The translations under genes were made by a program, and so were the position numbers. From positions 1 to 25,209 of the forward strand of contig CALSCQ010001586.1 in the NCBI GenBank assembly GCA_943704525.1: DNA of 25,209 nt, written 5' to 3'. Positions 9,111-18,316 of this stretch are shown here, one piece after another. The notes below the pieces were generated by a model. That model saw only the letters and a program-made list of their open reading frames with translations. It searched no databases and was not told the origin of the DNA. The stretch comes from Pigoraptor vietnamica (taxonomy: Eukaryota; Opisthokonta; Filasterea). Each line of letters opens with the position of its first letter. The first letter of the stretch is position 1.

Positions 9111-11243
9111 TCAGCGGTCGCTGAAGCCGCTCGCAGCCTTCGCGGCGGATCCTATGCTGTGGAAGCCCGTGTCGCGTGGGGGTGCCTCGCCATCGTCGGC
9201 GTCCTCGTTGCGGCGCACCTGCACGCGCACGCGGCGCGGATCAAAGAGCATCTCTGCGACCTTGTCCTCGGTGAGGCTCACGCGGCGCTCGAGGATGCTG
9301 ACCGTGTTCGTGAGCACGTCGAGCTGCCCGAGAATCGCCGAGAGCTTCTCGGAAATGTCTTCGGGAAACTGCGAGACAGTAAAAAGGACGCGGGGGGGGG
9401 GGGGAGGTGAGGGTGAGCCGCGAGGGAAACACGGGTGGAAAGTGACAAGTCGCATGCACCATCACAATTGACGCACCTGCCGCGGCGCCAACCGGCGCGT
9501 GACGGGACCGTCGTCGCCCTCGTCGCCATACAGAGCCCCCTGATGCGCCAGAGACACGGATTAACACACAAATTCAATTTCAAATTCAGTGACAGTTATT
9601 TCTATGTCCTTGGCCGCCACTCACCTCGGGCGCCCGAATGGGGTCCTGGAATATCGCGGGGCCCACGTTGACCACCGGCGGCTGCTTGTTGACCGTGTCC
9701 TTCACGTGCGCGGCGCCACTGGGAGGCTGCGCGAGTGCGGTGTCAATGGCCGTTCACATGTGGCTGAATAATCCCGTAGCCCATTGCGAAGCGTACCTTT
9801 ACACCGGCCGACGACGAAATGTGCGACGTTGCTGAGCGCGCACCGCCCTCGAACTGTGACGAAGCAGGGTGTGAGACACGACGGGACATTATTTCCACCA
9901 CTCACAGCGCCTCTGTCTCTCTCTCACGCACCCTGAGGCCGTCCTGTCGCACGTCCTCCTGATCACGACCGCCAAGCACTGCGACGGCGATGATGCAGGG
10001 GGTCACCTCACCGACAGACACAATTTCTCGAATGACTGTCAGCGGGAATCTCTCACACACCTTCGTCGGCGTCGTTCGCATCAAAGTTCGTCTTCCACAC
10101 GAGCACGCCGTGGTCTGCGCCACCAGACGCAAAGTAGTCGCCGCGTGGGGAGAATCGCGCGCACGTCGCGGCGTTCTGGTGCCCGTGCAGCGTGTAGAGC
10201 AGGTGGCCCTCCAGCAGGTCCCAGATCTGCAGCGGAAGAGCAAGCGTCAGACAGTGAAGCTAGTGTTCAGACCAATGTTGAAATGCAATGAATTGCCGCC
10301 GCGGTATAAGTGCAACGCAACGATCGCACATGCAGTCGAATGAAACGAAGATGAGCCCAAGCAGAGAGCCGTGCGAGACGCGCCTTCAGTGTCGAGTCGT
10401 TGGACGAGGAGACGAGGAAGTTCCCCGAGGGGTGGAACGCGATCGAGTTGACTGTATCGCCGTGCGCCTGGTAGTGCTGCAGCAGGCGCATCGTGCGCAC
10501 GTCCCACAGCTTGATGGTGTGGTCCGTGCTGCACGACGCCACGCACGTGCCGTCGGGGTGGAAGGCCGCGGCATTCACCATGCTGCATAGGTGAACATGC
10601 GCGTGAGCGACCTCTCCATGCCCACACGCAGAAACAGCACGCTCGCACGTTCCCGCAGAGACACTCGCAGTCAAACAAACACACACCCGCTGTGGTCCGT
10701 GAATGTGTGCACGCCTGTTCGCGATTCGGCATCCCACAAACGCACTGTTTTGTCGTCACCGCACGAGACTATGAGACGTCCGTCCGGCGAAAACTCGGCG
10801 CAGCGCACCCAATTGGAGTGCCCCTGCAGAGTGTACTGGAACCGCTGGCGATCGACCGACCACACTTTCACCGTCTTATCATCCGACGCCGTTACCAGTT
10901 GTCGGCCGCTGCGCGAGAACGCCACGCTGCGCACCGTTGCAGAGTGGGCCTTGAACACCGTCGACTCGCCGCGCACGCTCGGAATCCAGAGTCGCACCGT
11001 GCTGTCGCGCGAACCGCTGGCGATGATCTGCCCCGTGGGGGAGAAGCGCACAGACTGCACCGCACCCTTGTGGCCAACAAATCGGAACGCGCGCATCTGC
11101 GGCTTGAAATTCCACACCATGACGGACCCGTCCATCGACGACGTGGCGAGCTGCTTCATGTTTGGGTTGAAGTCGACGGCGGTGACGGCATCCTTGTGCC
11201 CACGGAACGTGCGCTCAAGCGCGGGGTCGCGCCCGGACGCCAT
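9111..11243 (-). CDS. POC1: POC1 centriolar WD40-repeat protein (eight exons)
   Basis: Exons 11243-10687, 10582-10384, 10226-10061, 9978-9932, 9853-9803, 9726-9625, 9539-9477 and 9368-9111 join to 480 residues. POC1 is a core centriole and basal-body protein that stabilises the microtubule triplets. Seven WD40 repeats fill the first ~310 residues, with typical ends such as [35 protein letters not shown] and HGVLVW. A variable linker follows, then the POC1-specific C-terminal helix [20 protein letters not shown] with [10 protein letters not shown], which identifies the family against other WD40 proteins. Most introns are GT-AG, but intron 2 has a GC donor (AAG|GCGCGT) that is required by the frame. 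Small exons 4 and 5 are placed from frame and splice sites only and are less sure. Start: first Met of [20 protein letters not shown], as in homologues. Confidence 0.95.
10227..10383 (-). other. POC1 intron 2, apparent GC-AG intron
   Basis: On the minus strand the exon ends CTGAAG and the intron begins GCGCGT. The next exon begins ATCTGGGACC after CTGCAG. Protein similarity (STLK then the next WD repeat's D-L-x-EG) and phase 0 on both sides leave no in-frame GT donor. Confidence 0.75.
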
Positions 11244-11398
11244 TTTTTTGCGCGCGAGTTGCCAGGCCAACGCGCCCCCCCTGTAGTACTATTAGGCGTC
11301 TGTTCTCTTTGAAATGCACAAGCCAAACCGCACGGATTGCTGTGAGAACGCGTAGCATGAAGCACTATCTGGATAGAGTTGCCACTTTTTCAAATTGT

Positions 11399-11418
11399 GC
11401 GCCAAAAGACTCACGTGA
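11399..11418. promoter_or_regulatory. E2F-like GCGCCAAA box and TCACGTGA E-box
   Basis: GCGCCAAA at 11399-11406 matches the reverse of the E2F core TTTGGCGC. TCACGTGA at 11411-11418 is a palindromic bHLH site. Both lie ~155-175 nt upstream of the POC1 start codon, a sensible place for cell-cycle control of a centriole gene. Function is inferred from motif match only. Confidence 0.35.
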
Positions 11419-11500
11419 CAAAGCGCGCAATTTTTCAAATTTTCACACGCACCGATGACGCCACACACTGTCTGCAAGGCCCCTTTGAGCGTTGATAATC

Positions 11501-11780
11501 GCGTTCCATACAATTTTCATACAAAATAATTATTATTTAAATCAGTACACTTTCCCACCCTTGTTTTATTTCCATACAATTTCCCATACAAATCGGCGCC
11601 GCACATTCACTATTTATTTTCATACAATTTTCCATACATACTCCTTTAATTTGGGCGCCCACCCACAAAAGCGCGTGCAAAATGCGCCACAGCGTAAATT
11701 AATGCGCAAATTTCAAATCATGCGAGCGCAAAATAACCCACTTTTCGGTACAATTTCAATACAAACCCCTCCACTAATAA
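11501..11780. repeat. AT-rich island with repeated (T)CATACAA motif
   Basis: ATACAA occurs at 11508, 11519, 11574, 11586, 11622 and 11759, mostly as TTTCCATACAAT or TTTTCATACAA, with ATACAT at 11634 and TACAATTT at 11749. The base composition is unlike anything else in the window. No long open frame or terminal inverted repeat marks it as a transposon. Confidence 0.6.
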
Positions 11781-12143
11781 CAGCCGTGCGTTTATATTCC
11801 CGTCCCCTCTTTTTTTCCCCCCTTTTTCGCCCCCGTCCCTGTCTCCTTCCCCCTCTGCGCGCACACGCACACACGGGGCACACACACACAGGCGCGCCGC
11901 GCTTTTCGCACTCGCCCCAGTTCAACGAGTCCCTTGCCGTTTGAGCGCCAACTTCAAATTGCAGCGCTCCACTCGCCGCACCCCGCACGCACTTCCCGCC
12001 ACTCGGAACGCTCTCCGCCGACCAGCGAACGGCCCCGCACGCACTTGGACCCATTCGGCTCTCCTTTTGCGTTAATCAACGATCGCGCATCTCGACTGCT
12101 TTGTAAGGCGCTGCGGCCGCTGTGCGTGGCGCTGGAGGGGAGG

Positions 12144-14841
12144 ATGCTGCAGGCCGTGCAAAAGGCCGGTAAGCCGGCGAGCGGCAAGCCCGCGGAAAAG
12201 GCTGCGCGCGCGCCCAAGTCGCCCACGAAGGAGGATGGGCGCAAGCGCAAGGGGGATGGGGAGAAGAAGCGCGGCGACAAGGGCAAGAAGAAGGATGGCG
12301 AGACGGACGAGGAGCACGACGACACGACCGAGGACGAGCAGCAGGGCATGGCCGCCCCGGAGCACACGGGCCGCAAGCTCAAGGATCCGAGTGGGTAATC
12401 GGGGTGAATCGCGGTTGTTCGCGGGTGAACCGTACTTGGGATTCCGTCCGATCGGGGCTGTGGATAGAATTGTCAAAAGTGTAACAGAATTTTGGGGAGC
12501 TTTGGAGAAGACGGTTGTTCACATGGTGTGCGTCTCTGCGCGCAGACTCGATTGTGTGGACGCAGGACGACGGCATCATTCTCGAGCGCCTGCGCTACAT
12601 CACCCGCTTCACGGAGCACGAGCCGTCGCTCAAGTGGGAGGGCTTTGTGTGGAGCAACGAGTGGACGGCGGAGAAGATCAAGGAGCGCTGGAACAAGATT
12701 GCGCGCACGGTGCGTGTGCGTGCGTGCGTGCGGCGTGTGTGCATGCGTGTTAACATGGGATGCATTCCGTCGAGACTAGTGCGGGTCTGCGTGGGCGTTG
12801 CCACTCACCCGCGTCACACTCTGCAGGTGCGCACGCAGCGCGGCCAGTTCACCTTTGGCGATGCGGTGGCGCGCGTGTGGCAGCACTACCAGGAGGCCCT
12901 CAGCCAGGGCCGCGTGCTGATGGGCGAGGAGTACGACGAGTACAAGGCCAATGGCGGCCGCCGCCTCAAGAAGAAGAAGAAGAAGGTGCGCACTCAAATC
13001 CCTCCTCCCCTCATGCTGTGTCCCTTCCTCACTCCCGCTGTGCTTCCTCGTTCGTGGTGTGCGTGTTGCTGTCTCCGCGGCCCGGCGTTTCTTGTCGCGC
13101 TTTGTTCGAGTGCGTGGGTGATAGCGCCATGAATGACCCGACCGGGTTTCCCGCGCAGGATCCCGAGGCACCGAAGCGTCCCGACACGGCGTACATGGTG
13201 TTTACGCGGCAGAAGCGCGAGGAGCTCAAGGAGACGATGAAGGGCGCGCCGATGACGGAGGTCATGAAGAAGCTCGCCGAGCTGTGGCGCGCACTCCCCG
13301 CCGCCAACAAGGTGCGTGTCGTGGTGGCAGGGAGGATGTGGAATGTGCCCTATGCGCGCGTTGCGAGCTGTCGATTGCGTCTGCGCACTCCCATAAATGT
13401 CGTGTGATGGAGGCTGCCCGCTCACCCGCCGTGCCACCGCAGGCCAAGTATGAGAAGAAGGCGGAGAAGCTCAAGGCGGCGTACATGCAGCACAAGCAGG
13501 AGTACCTCCTCACACACCCTAAGCCCAAGAAAGGCGAGGGTTACGACGGGTCGGGCCGCAAGCGCAAGCGCGATGATGCCAAGCGCCGCGCTCGGTGGGT
13601 GTCTGGTCGTTGTGAGCAAAGGGAGGGGAAGGGGAGGGGAGTGCGCGTGACCGGCACTTGCCTTTATTGCGTGTTGTTTGAACTGTCTTCCCTAATCTGG
13701 CACAATCGCCTCGCGCGCGCAGCACGGGCAACCAGATTTGGAAGGACGAGTACACGCCCGTCCTGCGCCAGAGCCGCCCCGACCTCTCCTTTGGCGATCT
13801 TCAGATTGAGCTGGGCAAGATTTGGAAGGAGCTCCCCGAGGAGCGCAAGAAGCCCTACATGGACCGCGCCGCGATGGAGCGCGACCAGATCCGCCGCGAG
13901 GAGGAGGCCGCCGCCGCCGTCGCCTTTGACCCCGCGGGCATGGACCTGTTCGGCGCTGGGTTCCCGCCGGGCACCGCGAACCCTCAGTACATTTTCCACC
14001 CGTCGTCGGTGCTCATGACGCAGTACGCGCACCCGCAGGCCGCGTACGCCGGGGGTGCGGGGCCGTCGGAGAAGCCTGCAAAGAAGCGCGCGAAGAAGGA
14101 CCCCAACGCGCCCAAGCCGCCGCTCAAGACGGCGTATCTGCTGTGGGCGTCGCAGTTTCGCCAGACGATCGCCGACCGGGATCCGCTCATGTCGTTTGAG
14201 GACATTTCGCGGCAGCTGGGCGTTGCGTGGAAGTCTCTGTCTGAGCACGAGCGCAACCAGTGGGAGGAGCGGCTGAAGCAGGAGCGCGAGAAGTACAACA
14301 GGGACCTCGCCGACTACATCCGCACGCTCCCCGAGAGCGAGCGGGCGCGCGCGCTGCGGGAGGCGCAGGAGGGCGAGAAGGACGCGAAGAAGTCGGCCAA
14401 AAAGGCGGCGGCTGCGGCGGCCGCGGCGGCTGTTTCGTTTGCGCAGGTGCGGTGCGGTCCGTGCTGAGCTAGGAATCATCTTTTGTGGTCTCGCTACTTT
14501 TTGTCTGGTCCATCCGCTGCCTCCCTAACTCTCCGTGCTCTACTTCGCAGCCTTCGCCGAGCGCGAACGTGCTCGCGACGATCCCCCTCCAGGCGGCGCA
14601 GCAGCAGCAGGTGGCCATGCAGGCGATGCTCGTCCCCGGCGGCGTCCCAGCGCCCAAGAAGAAGACGCAGGCGTCGGTTGGCCCCAACCCGATGATGCCG
14701 CAAATGCCCGTGCCCCTCGTCGACATGCAGCAGGCCATGCAGGGCCTCGCGCCGGCGGTCGTTGCGGGCGGCGCGCTCCCGAAGCAGAAGCAGCCCAAGA
14801 ACAAGGGCCAGCAGGCGCCCATGCAGGTCGACTTCCCGTGA
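12144..14841 (+). CDS. UBF-like protein with three HMG boxes (seven exons)
   Basis: Exons 12144-12390, 12546-12709, 12827-12985, 13159-13311, 13443-13594, 13723-14446 and 14551-14841 join to 629 residues. The N-terminus (1-82) is Lys/Glu/Asp-rich. Residues 84-190 (IVWTQDDGIILERLR; LKWEGFVWSNEWTAEKIKER) resemble the region before HMG box 1 in vertebrate UBF, which also starts W-S-Q-E-D and leads into a GKKLKK linker; here the linker is GGRRLKKKKKK. HMG boxes follow at ~191-268 (DPEAPKRPDTAYMVF), ~295-350 (NQIWKDEYTPVLRQ; IWKELPEERKKPYM) and ~418-490 (DPNAPKPPLKTAYLLWASQF). An Ala-rich stretch and a Gln/Met/Pro-rich tail end the protein. The acidic tail typical of UBF is absent. HMG boxes bend DNA; a role at rDNA is inference. 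An HMGB or HMO1-like protein is the alternative. Start: first ATG in the open frame. Confidence 0.87.
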
Positions 14842-15042
14842 GCCCACCGCACACTGCGCCTGCCCCGATCGTCTCTGTCGTTTTGTGTCTGCGTCATCGC
14901 GTTGCGTGCTGCGTTTGCGTGTCGTTCCGATTTGCGGCGCTTGGTTTTCACACGAAGCATAAATCGAATGCCGCCCTCAAGCGAATGGCAATGTGCAGGG
15001 GTATTGTCCCCTGTGCAATGGCGTGTGAGTTGGCTGTATGGG
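14842..15042. other. Short convergent intergenic spacer
   Basis: 201 nt between the stop codons of the UBF-like gene and the TIM-barrel gene. No gene or clear terminator element was seen. Confidence 0.6.
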
Positions 15043-16389
15043 TCATCGCCCGCAAAACTGCTCAAAGCGGCGCAGCAGGCGGAGGCGCTCCTGGTTCGTC
15101 ACGTGCCACACGTCCGTCACGGGCAGTCCGCTGTGCGGGAGGGTCGGCGTGTAGGGCGCTGGACCGTACTGCGAGAGGGAGGAGGGACAACATTGGTTCA
15201 GAGAAGTGCTTGGTAACCACGTGGAGGGCTCCAATATCAGTCAGAATGAGGCTGAGACGAACCTCCGGCGTCGCCGTCGACCACTCGGCGCCCCTCTTGC
15301 GCTGCGCCTCCCACACGTGCGCCCACCAGCCGTAGTGCGCCTCCACACACGCCGCGTTGTACTTGAGCTGCGAGACACGGTATTCACCAGCTCAGTAACA
15401 AAAGTTACCTCCATCTTCGCGCAACGACGCAGCATACAGCAAACATAGCACACACGCACACACACACACCACACATAGCGCATACCTCAGGGTCGTCGAC
15501 TTGCGCGTGTTGCGGCTGTCCCACGCGCGCATGCACGTGCACAACGCGAGGCGCGAGTTCCTCAAACATTTTGGCGTCGCGCGGGTGCGTGAGAAGGCGC
15601 TCGGCGACAACCACCCAGTGGCTGTAGTCGGCCGTCAGCTTGAGCGTGGGGAATCTGAGTAGGGGGACGGTATGAGAACGACATGCACGCATGCATACAT
15701 GCATCGCATCTTCTCGTACGCTCGCAATGCACCGCGCGCACAACCGATCGCACACGCGATCCGCGAAGCGCACTCTGAAAACGCGCACGCACCGTCGCAC
15801 AAGATGAAGGGCGATCCATGGGTTGAACAGCGCGCGCGAGCGGTGCGTTTCGTGCCCAACAGAGACGCCAAACTCCGCCTCGATCTTCAACACGGCCTCA
15901 AAGTACTGCTCGCACTCCTCGCGCGACCACGAGTCCGTCCCGCTGTGCGCGTTGATGCCAAAGGGGCGCATCGCCACCGCCTGCGCCAGTTGCTCGCGGA
16001 ACCGCCGCACGTGCTCGTCGACGGGCAAGTCCTCCCAGTCGCCCTCGTAGTCCTGGAAGGACGAGTAGATGCCGCATATGTGGCGCAGGCTGTGTTGCTG
16101 CACCGCGCACGTGGGGCCCATTCAGCGTCTCGTCCATGTCGACTCCAGCTGCGACGTTCCATTAAAAAGACACACACACGCACACGCACGCCAGAGACAA
16201 GCATGCAATGCACTGTCCCACGCGTACTTTCAGCAGCCGTTGGAAGCGGTCGGTGCCGACGCGCGCGACATCTCCGAGGGACGCCTCGATGCCGTCGTAC
16301 CCAAGGCGCGCAATGTCCGCAAACACGTCCTCCCACGGCGCATTGCGGACCTCTGTGCCCCACAGGGACCGAAAGACAAGCAGGCGCAT
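15043..16389 (-). CDS. Xylose-isomerase-like TIM-barrel protein, sugar phosphate isomerase/epimerase type (five exons)
   Basis: Exons 16389-16228, 16097-15793, 15654-15486, 15367-15263 and 15168-15043 join to 288 residues, one complete TIM barrel. The AP-endonuclease-2/xylose-isomerase-like family uses metal-bound Glu, Asp and His at strand ends to isomerise or epimerise sugars. Visible strand-end motifs: FRSLWGTE (strand 1), YDGIEASLGD (strand 2), FGINAHSGTDSW at ~100-111, VGHETHRSRALFNPW at ~134-148, LKLTADYSHWVVVAERLL at ~160-177, VVHVHARVGQPQ at ~193-204. Glu137, Asp165, His168 and His197 are the likely metal ligands. The exon 1/2 junction reads RFQRLLKQHSLRHICGIYSS, which suits the family spacing. 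There is no targeting signal, so it is probably cytosolic. Substrate cannot be told. The gene runs in the same direction as NDUFA5 and converges on the UBF-like gene. Confidence 0.9.
15449..15475 (-). repeat. Intronic CA/GT tract
   Basis: CACACGCACACACACACACC on the plus strand, i.e. GT-rich on the sense strand of the TIM-barrel gene, inside its third intron (15368-15485). Confidence 0.8.
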
Positions 16390-16788
16390 GACTGCTGCGA
16401 GAAGGAGGATGCGAGGTACGTTTGTGAAGGAGGCGTAACGGCGACCAGAGAAGTTAACACGTCTTAACCCCCACCATACGCGCTAGAGGTCCTCCTGCGG
16501 CGCTCTCAAAAAAGTTATTGGCCTCTCGCACAATAGCTATAGCCGAGGGAAGGTGCGGACTCGAGTTGATCGTCAGAGAGTTAAAGGCTCGACCTGGTCG
16601 GCGCGCGCCACCGCTACAGCACCACAGCCTACAGACTCTTCGCCACACGCGACGTAAGCAACAGCACCCAAACAAACATCAAGTCCCATACACTCTGTAT
16701 TCTCTTCAAGGGCTCAGTCCCTCCGCCTCGGTCAAGATACACACGGCAAAGCAACACACGCGCCACGCACACGCCGCCCGCGCAGCCC
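16390..16788. other. Intergenic region between NDUFA5 3' end and the TIM-barrel gene
   Basis: About 400 nt. It must hold the 5' flank of the TIM-barrel gene and the 3' flank of NDUFA5. No coding sequence, RNA gene or clear promoter box was recognised. Confidence 0.5.
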
Positions 16789-17865
16789 CTACGGCCACTG
16801 CCACTGGTTCGAAGGGGCCGGCGCAACCAGCCGCTCCCAGGGCTTCCACTGTGTCATTTTCTCCGCCAGCTGCAGCTCGTCCTTTGCCTGCACGATGAGC
16901 TCCTCCACCTGCCCGCAGCCAATCTTGCTCTCGATCGCAGCGTGGTCCGTCTCCTGTACGACGGAGTTGGGGTCAGTTGGCCATGACGAGAATAGCGTGA
17001 GTTGACACGGCGCATGTATGAGGTGGGGCGTCAAAGTATGCGAGAGGAGTAAGAGTGAGAACGAGCACAGATTCGTCTCAGCGTTGTGAAAGAGTGCTGA
17101 TGTCAATTGTTGTGCAATCTGACGAAACTTTTGCAAATACAAACGAGGTGGCACACCAACACTCGGACGCGCAGTACAATAGGACACACATGGAACAATG
17201 ACAATAGACGGTACGGAGTGCGCAGCCTGGGAATGCCGAAACAGAAAAGAAGCAACACAAACACACGCGCACCGTACGCTCACACAAGGCGCACACGGAC
17301 GCCCGCACATACACGACTCCGATCAAACCTCATGCGACGCAGAACAGCCCAGTGCGAAGAATAGGCACGGGGAAGGAAGGTGGGGCTCTCAACAAAAGAG
17401 ACAGGGCAAGGACACAGAGTCGTTCACAGCTCGCATTGACACGGAAAGAGTTCCACCGCAAAGGCAAGTCCGACAGCGAAGCCCACACTTGCACACATGG
17501 GATGGACTGCTACTCACGGCCTGTACTACGCCAAGGCGGTAATTTGTGATCTTCTCGACGTTTTTCCGATATGCGGCGTCTGCGGGCATTGTCTGAAGTG
17601 CCGCCAGCGTGCTCTTGTATAGCATCGTCAACGACTACGGAAGAGACAGAGTGTTGGACACTGTTACCCAATTCACAAGCAGAGGCGAAAATTGCATACA
17701 GTCTTACATGCGCTCTTCCCCACCTCCCGCGCATTCGGGATGACGGCCATGCCGACAATGTTGGTGCTCTGCGTGCACGCGCAAGTGTGAGATTGCACCG
17801 TTGTGCCTCGCAAAACAAGTGTAAAAGCACACACGAAATCACACCTTCTTCACTGCTCCCGACAT
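16789..17865 (-). CDS. NDUFA5: NADH:ubiquinone oxidoreductase subunit NDUFA5 (complex I B13)
   Basis: Exons 17865-17845, 17768-17724, 17634-17518 and 16953-16789, all phase 0, join to 115 residues; the human subunit has 116. NDUFA5 is a supernumerary subunit of the matrix arm of mitochondrial complex I. The assembled start MSGAVKKSTNIVGMAVIPNA parallels the animal KKTTGLVGLAV start. TMLYKSTLAALQTMPADAAY, then RKNVEKITNYRLGVVQA, match the helical core. GQVEELIVQAKDELQLAEKM and WKPWERLVAPAPSNQWQWP match the C-terminus with its W.W..L.......QW.WP ending. The first exon is only 21 nt, so simple ORF scans miss the true start. Intron 3 is long (564 nt) for this window. No separate cleavable presequence is seen, as in other NDUFA5 proteins. 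The gene is divergent from the RhoGAP gene. Confidence 0.95.
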
Positions 17866-18251
17866 CTCCAACAGAGTGTCCTCCGCACAACCACACTCAG
17901 AGGGAAGAGGGCGCACAACGACAATGGAACAAAAGCGCCTATGGAAGGGGAAAAAAAGAAGAGGAGGGCAACTGCACACAGTTGCGAGCATTCGGCAAAA
18001 ACACAACTCCGTTTGACGTGACGTCAGTGGTGACGTCGATCCAATGATTGATAAACAAGGCCGTTTTTACGTTGAAACGCAGTTCAGTCCCTTCACACAA
18101 ACACCACGCACGCTGGCAAAGACACACAAAGAACACGCACGCGCATGCAGCAGACTATAGTCTAATCCCATCTCATTTTTTCTTCGGGTTGCGCGCGTGC
18201 ATTAAGAGCACACAACACACATGATGGGCGAGTGATCCTGCATGACGAGCC
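17866..18251. promoter_or_regulatory. Divergent promoter region between NDUFA5 and the RhoGAP gene
   Basis: 386 nt with no supportable gene. It contains a cluster of TGACGT elements and a CCAAT box near its centre (18014-18045). Two short upstream ORFs precede the RhoGAP start codon. Confidence 0.6.
18014..18045. promoter_or_regulatory. CRE/ATF-type TGACGT cluster plus CCAAT box
   Basis: TGACGTGA at 18014-18021 overlaps a perfect palindromic CRE TGACGTCA at 18019-18026. TGACGTCG follows at 18031-18038 and CCAAT at 18041-18045. Such sites bind bZIP (CREB/ATF) and NF-Y factors. They lie ~150 nt upstream of the NDUFA5 start and ~210 nt upstream of the RhoGAP start, so either or both genes may use them. 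Confidence 0.6.
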
Positions 18252-18316
18252 ATGTCCTCTCCCCAGGGCACCACGGCGCCCATGGCCGTGCCCAAGCGAA
18301 AGGTCAGCGCGGGTGA
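18221..18316 (+). other. Upstream ORFs in the RhoGAP leader
   Basis: ATGATGGGCGAGTGA at 18221-18235 is a four-codon uORF. A second ATG at 18242 opens a frame that ends at 18316, overlapping the main start at 18252 in another frame. If the leader includes them they could lower translation of the main ORF. The transcription start is unknown. Confidence 0.35.

Larger units (their letters stand above)
11244..12143. promoter_or_regulatory. Divergent region between POC1 and the UBF-like gene
   Basis: 900 nt between two divergent start codons. The POC1-proximal part has a GCGCCAAA box and a palindromic TCACGTGA box. The middle is an unusually AT-rich island with repeated ATACAA motifs. The UBF-proximal part is pyrimidine-rich, then GC-rich. 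In the UBF-like frame the sequence is open back to ~11934 but has no ATG before 12144. Confidence 0.55.

Noticed and set aside
11934-12143. N-terminal extension of the UBF-like protein
   Set aside because: The frame is open but contains no ATG before 12144, and the extra residues show no conservation signal.
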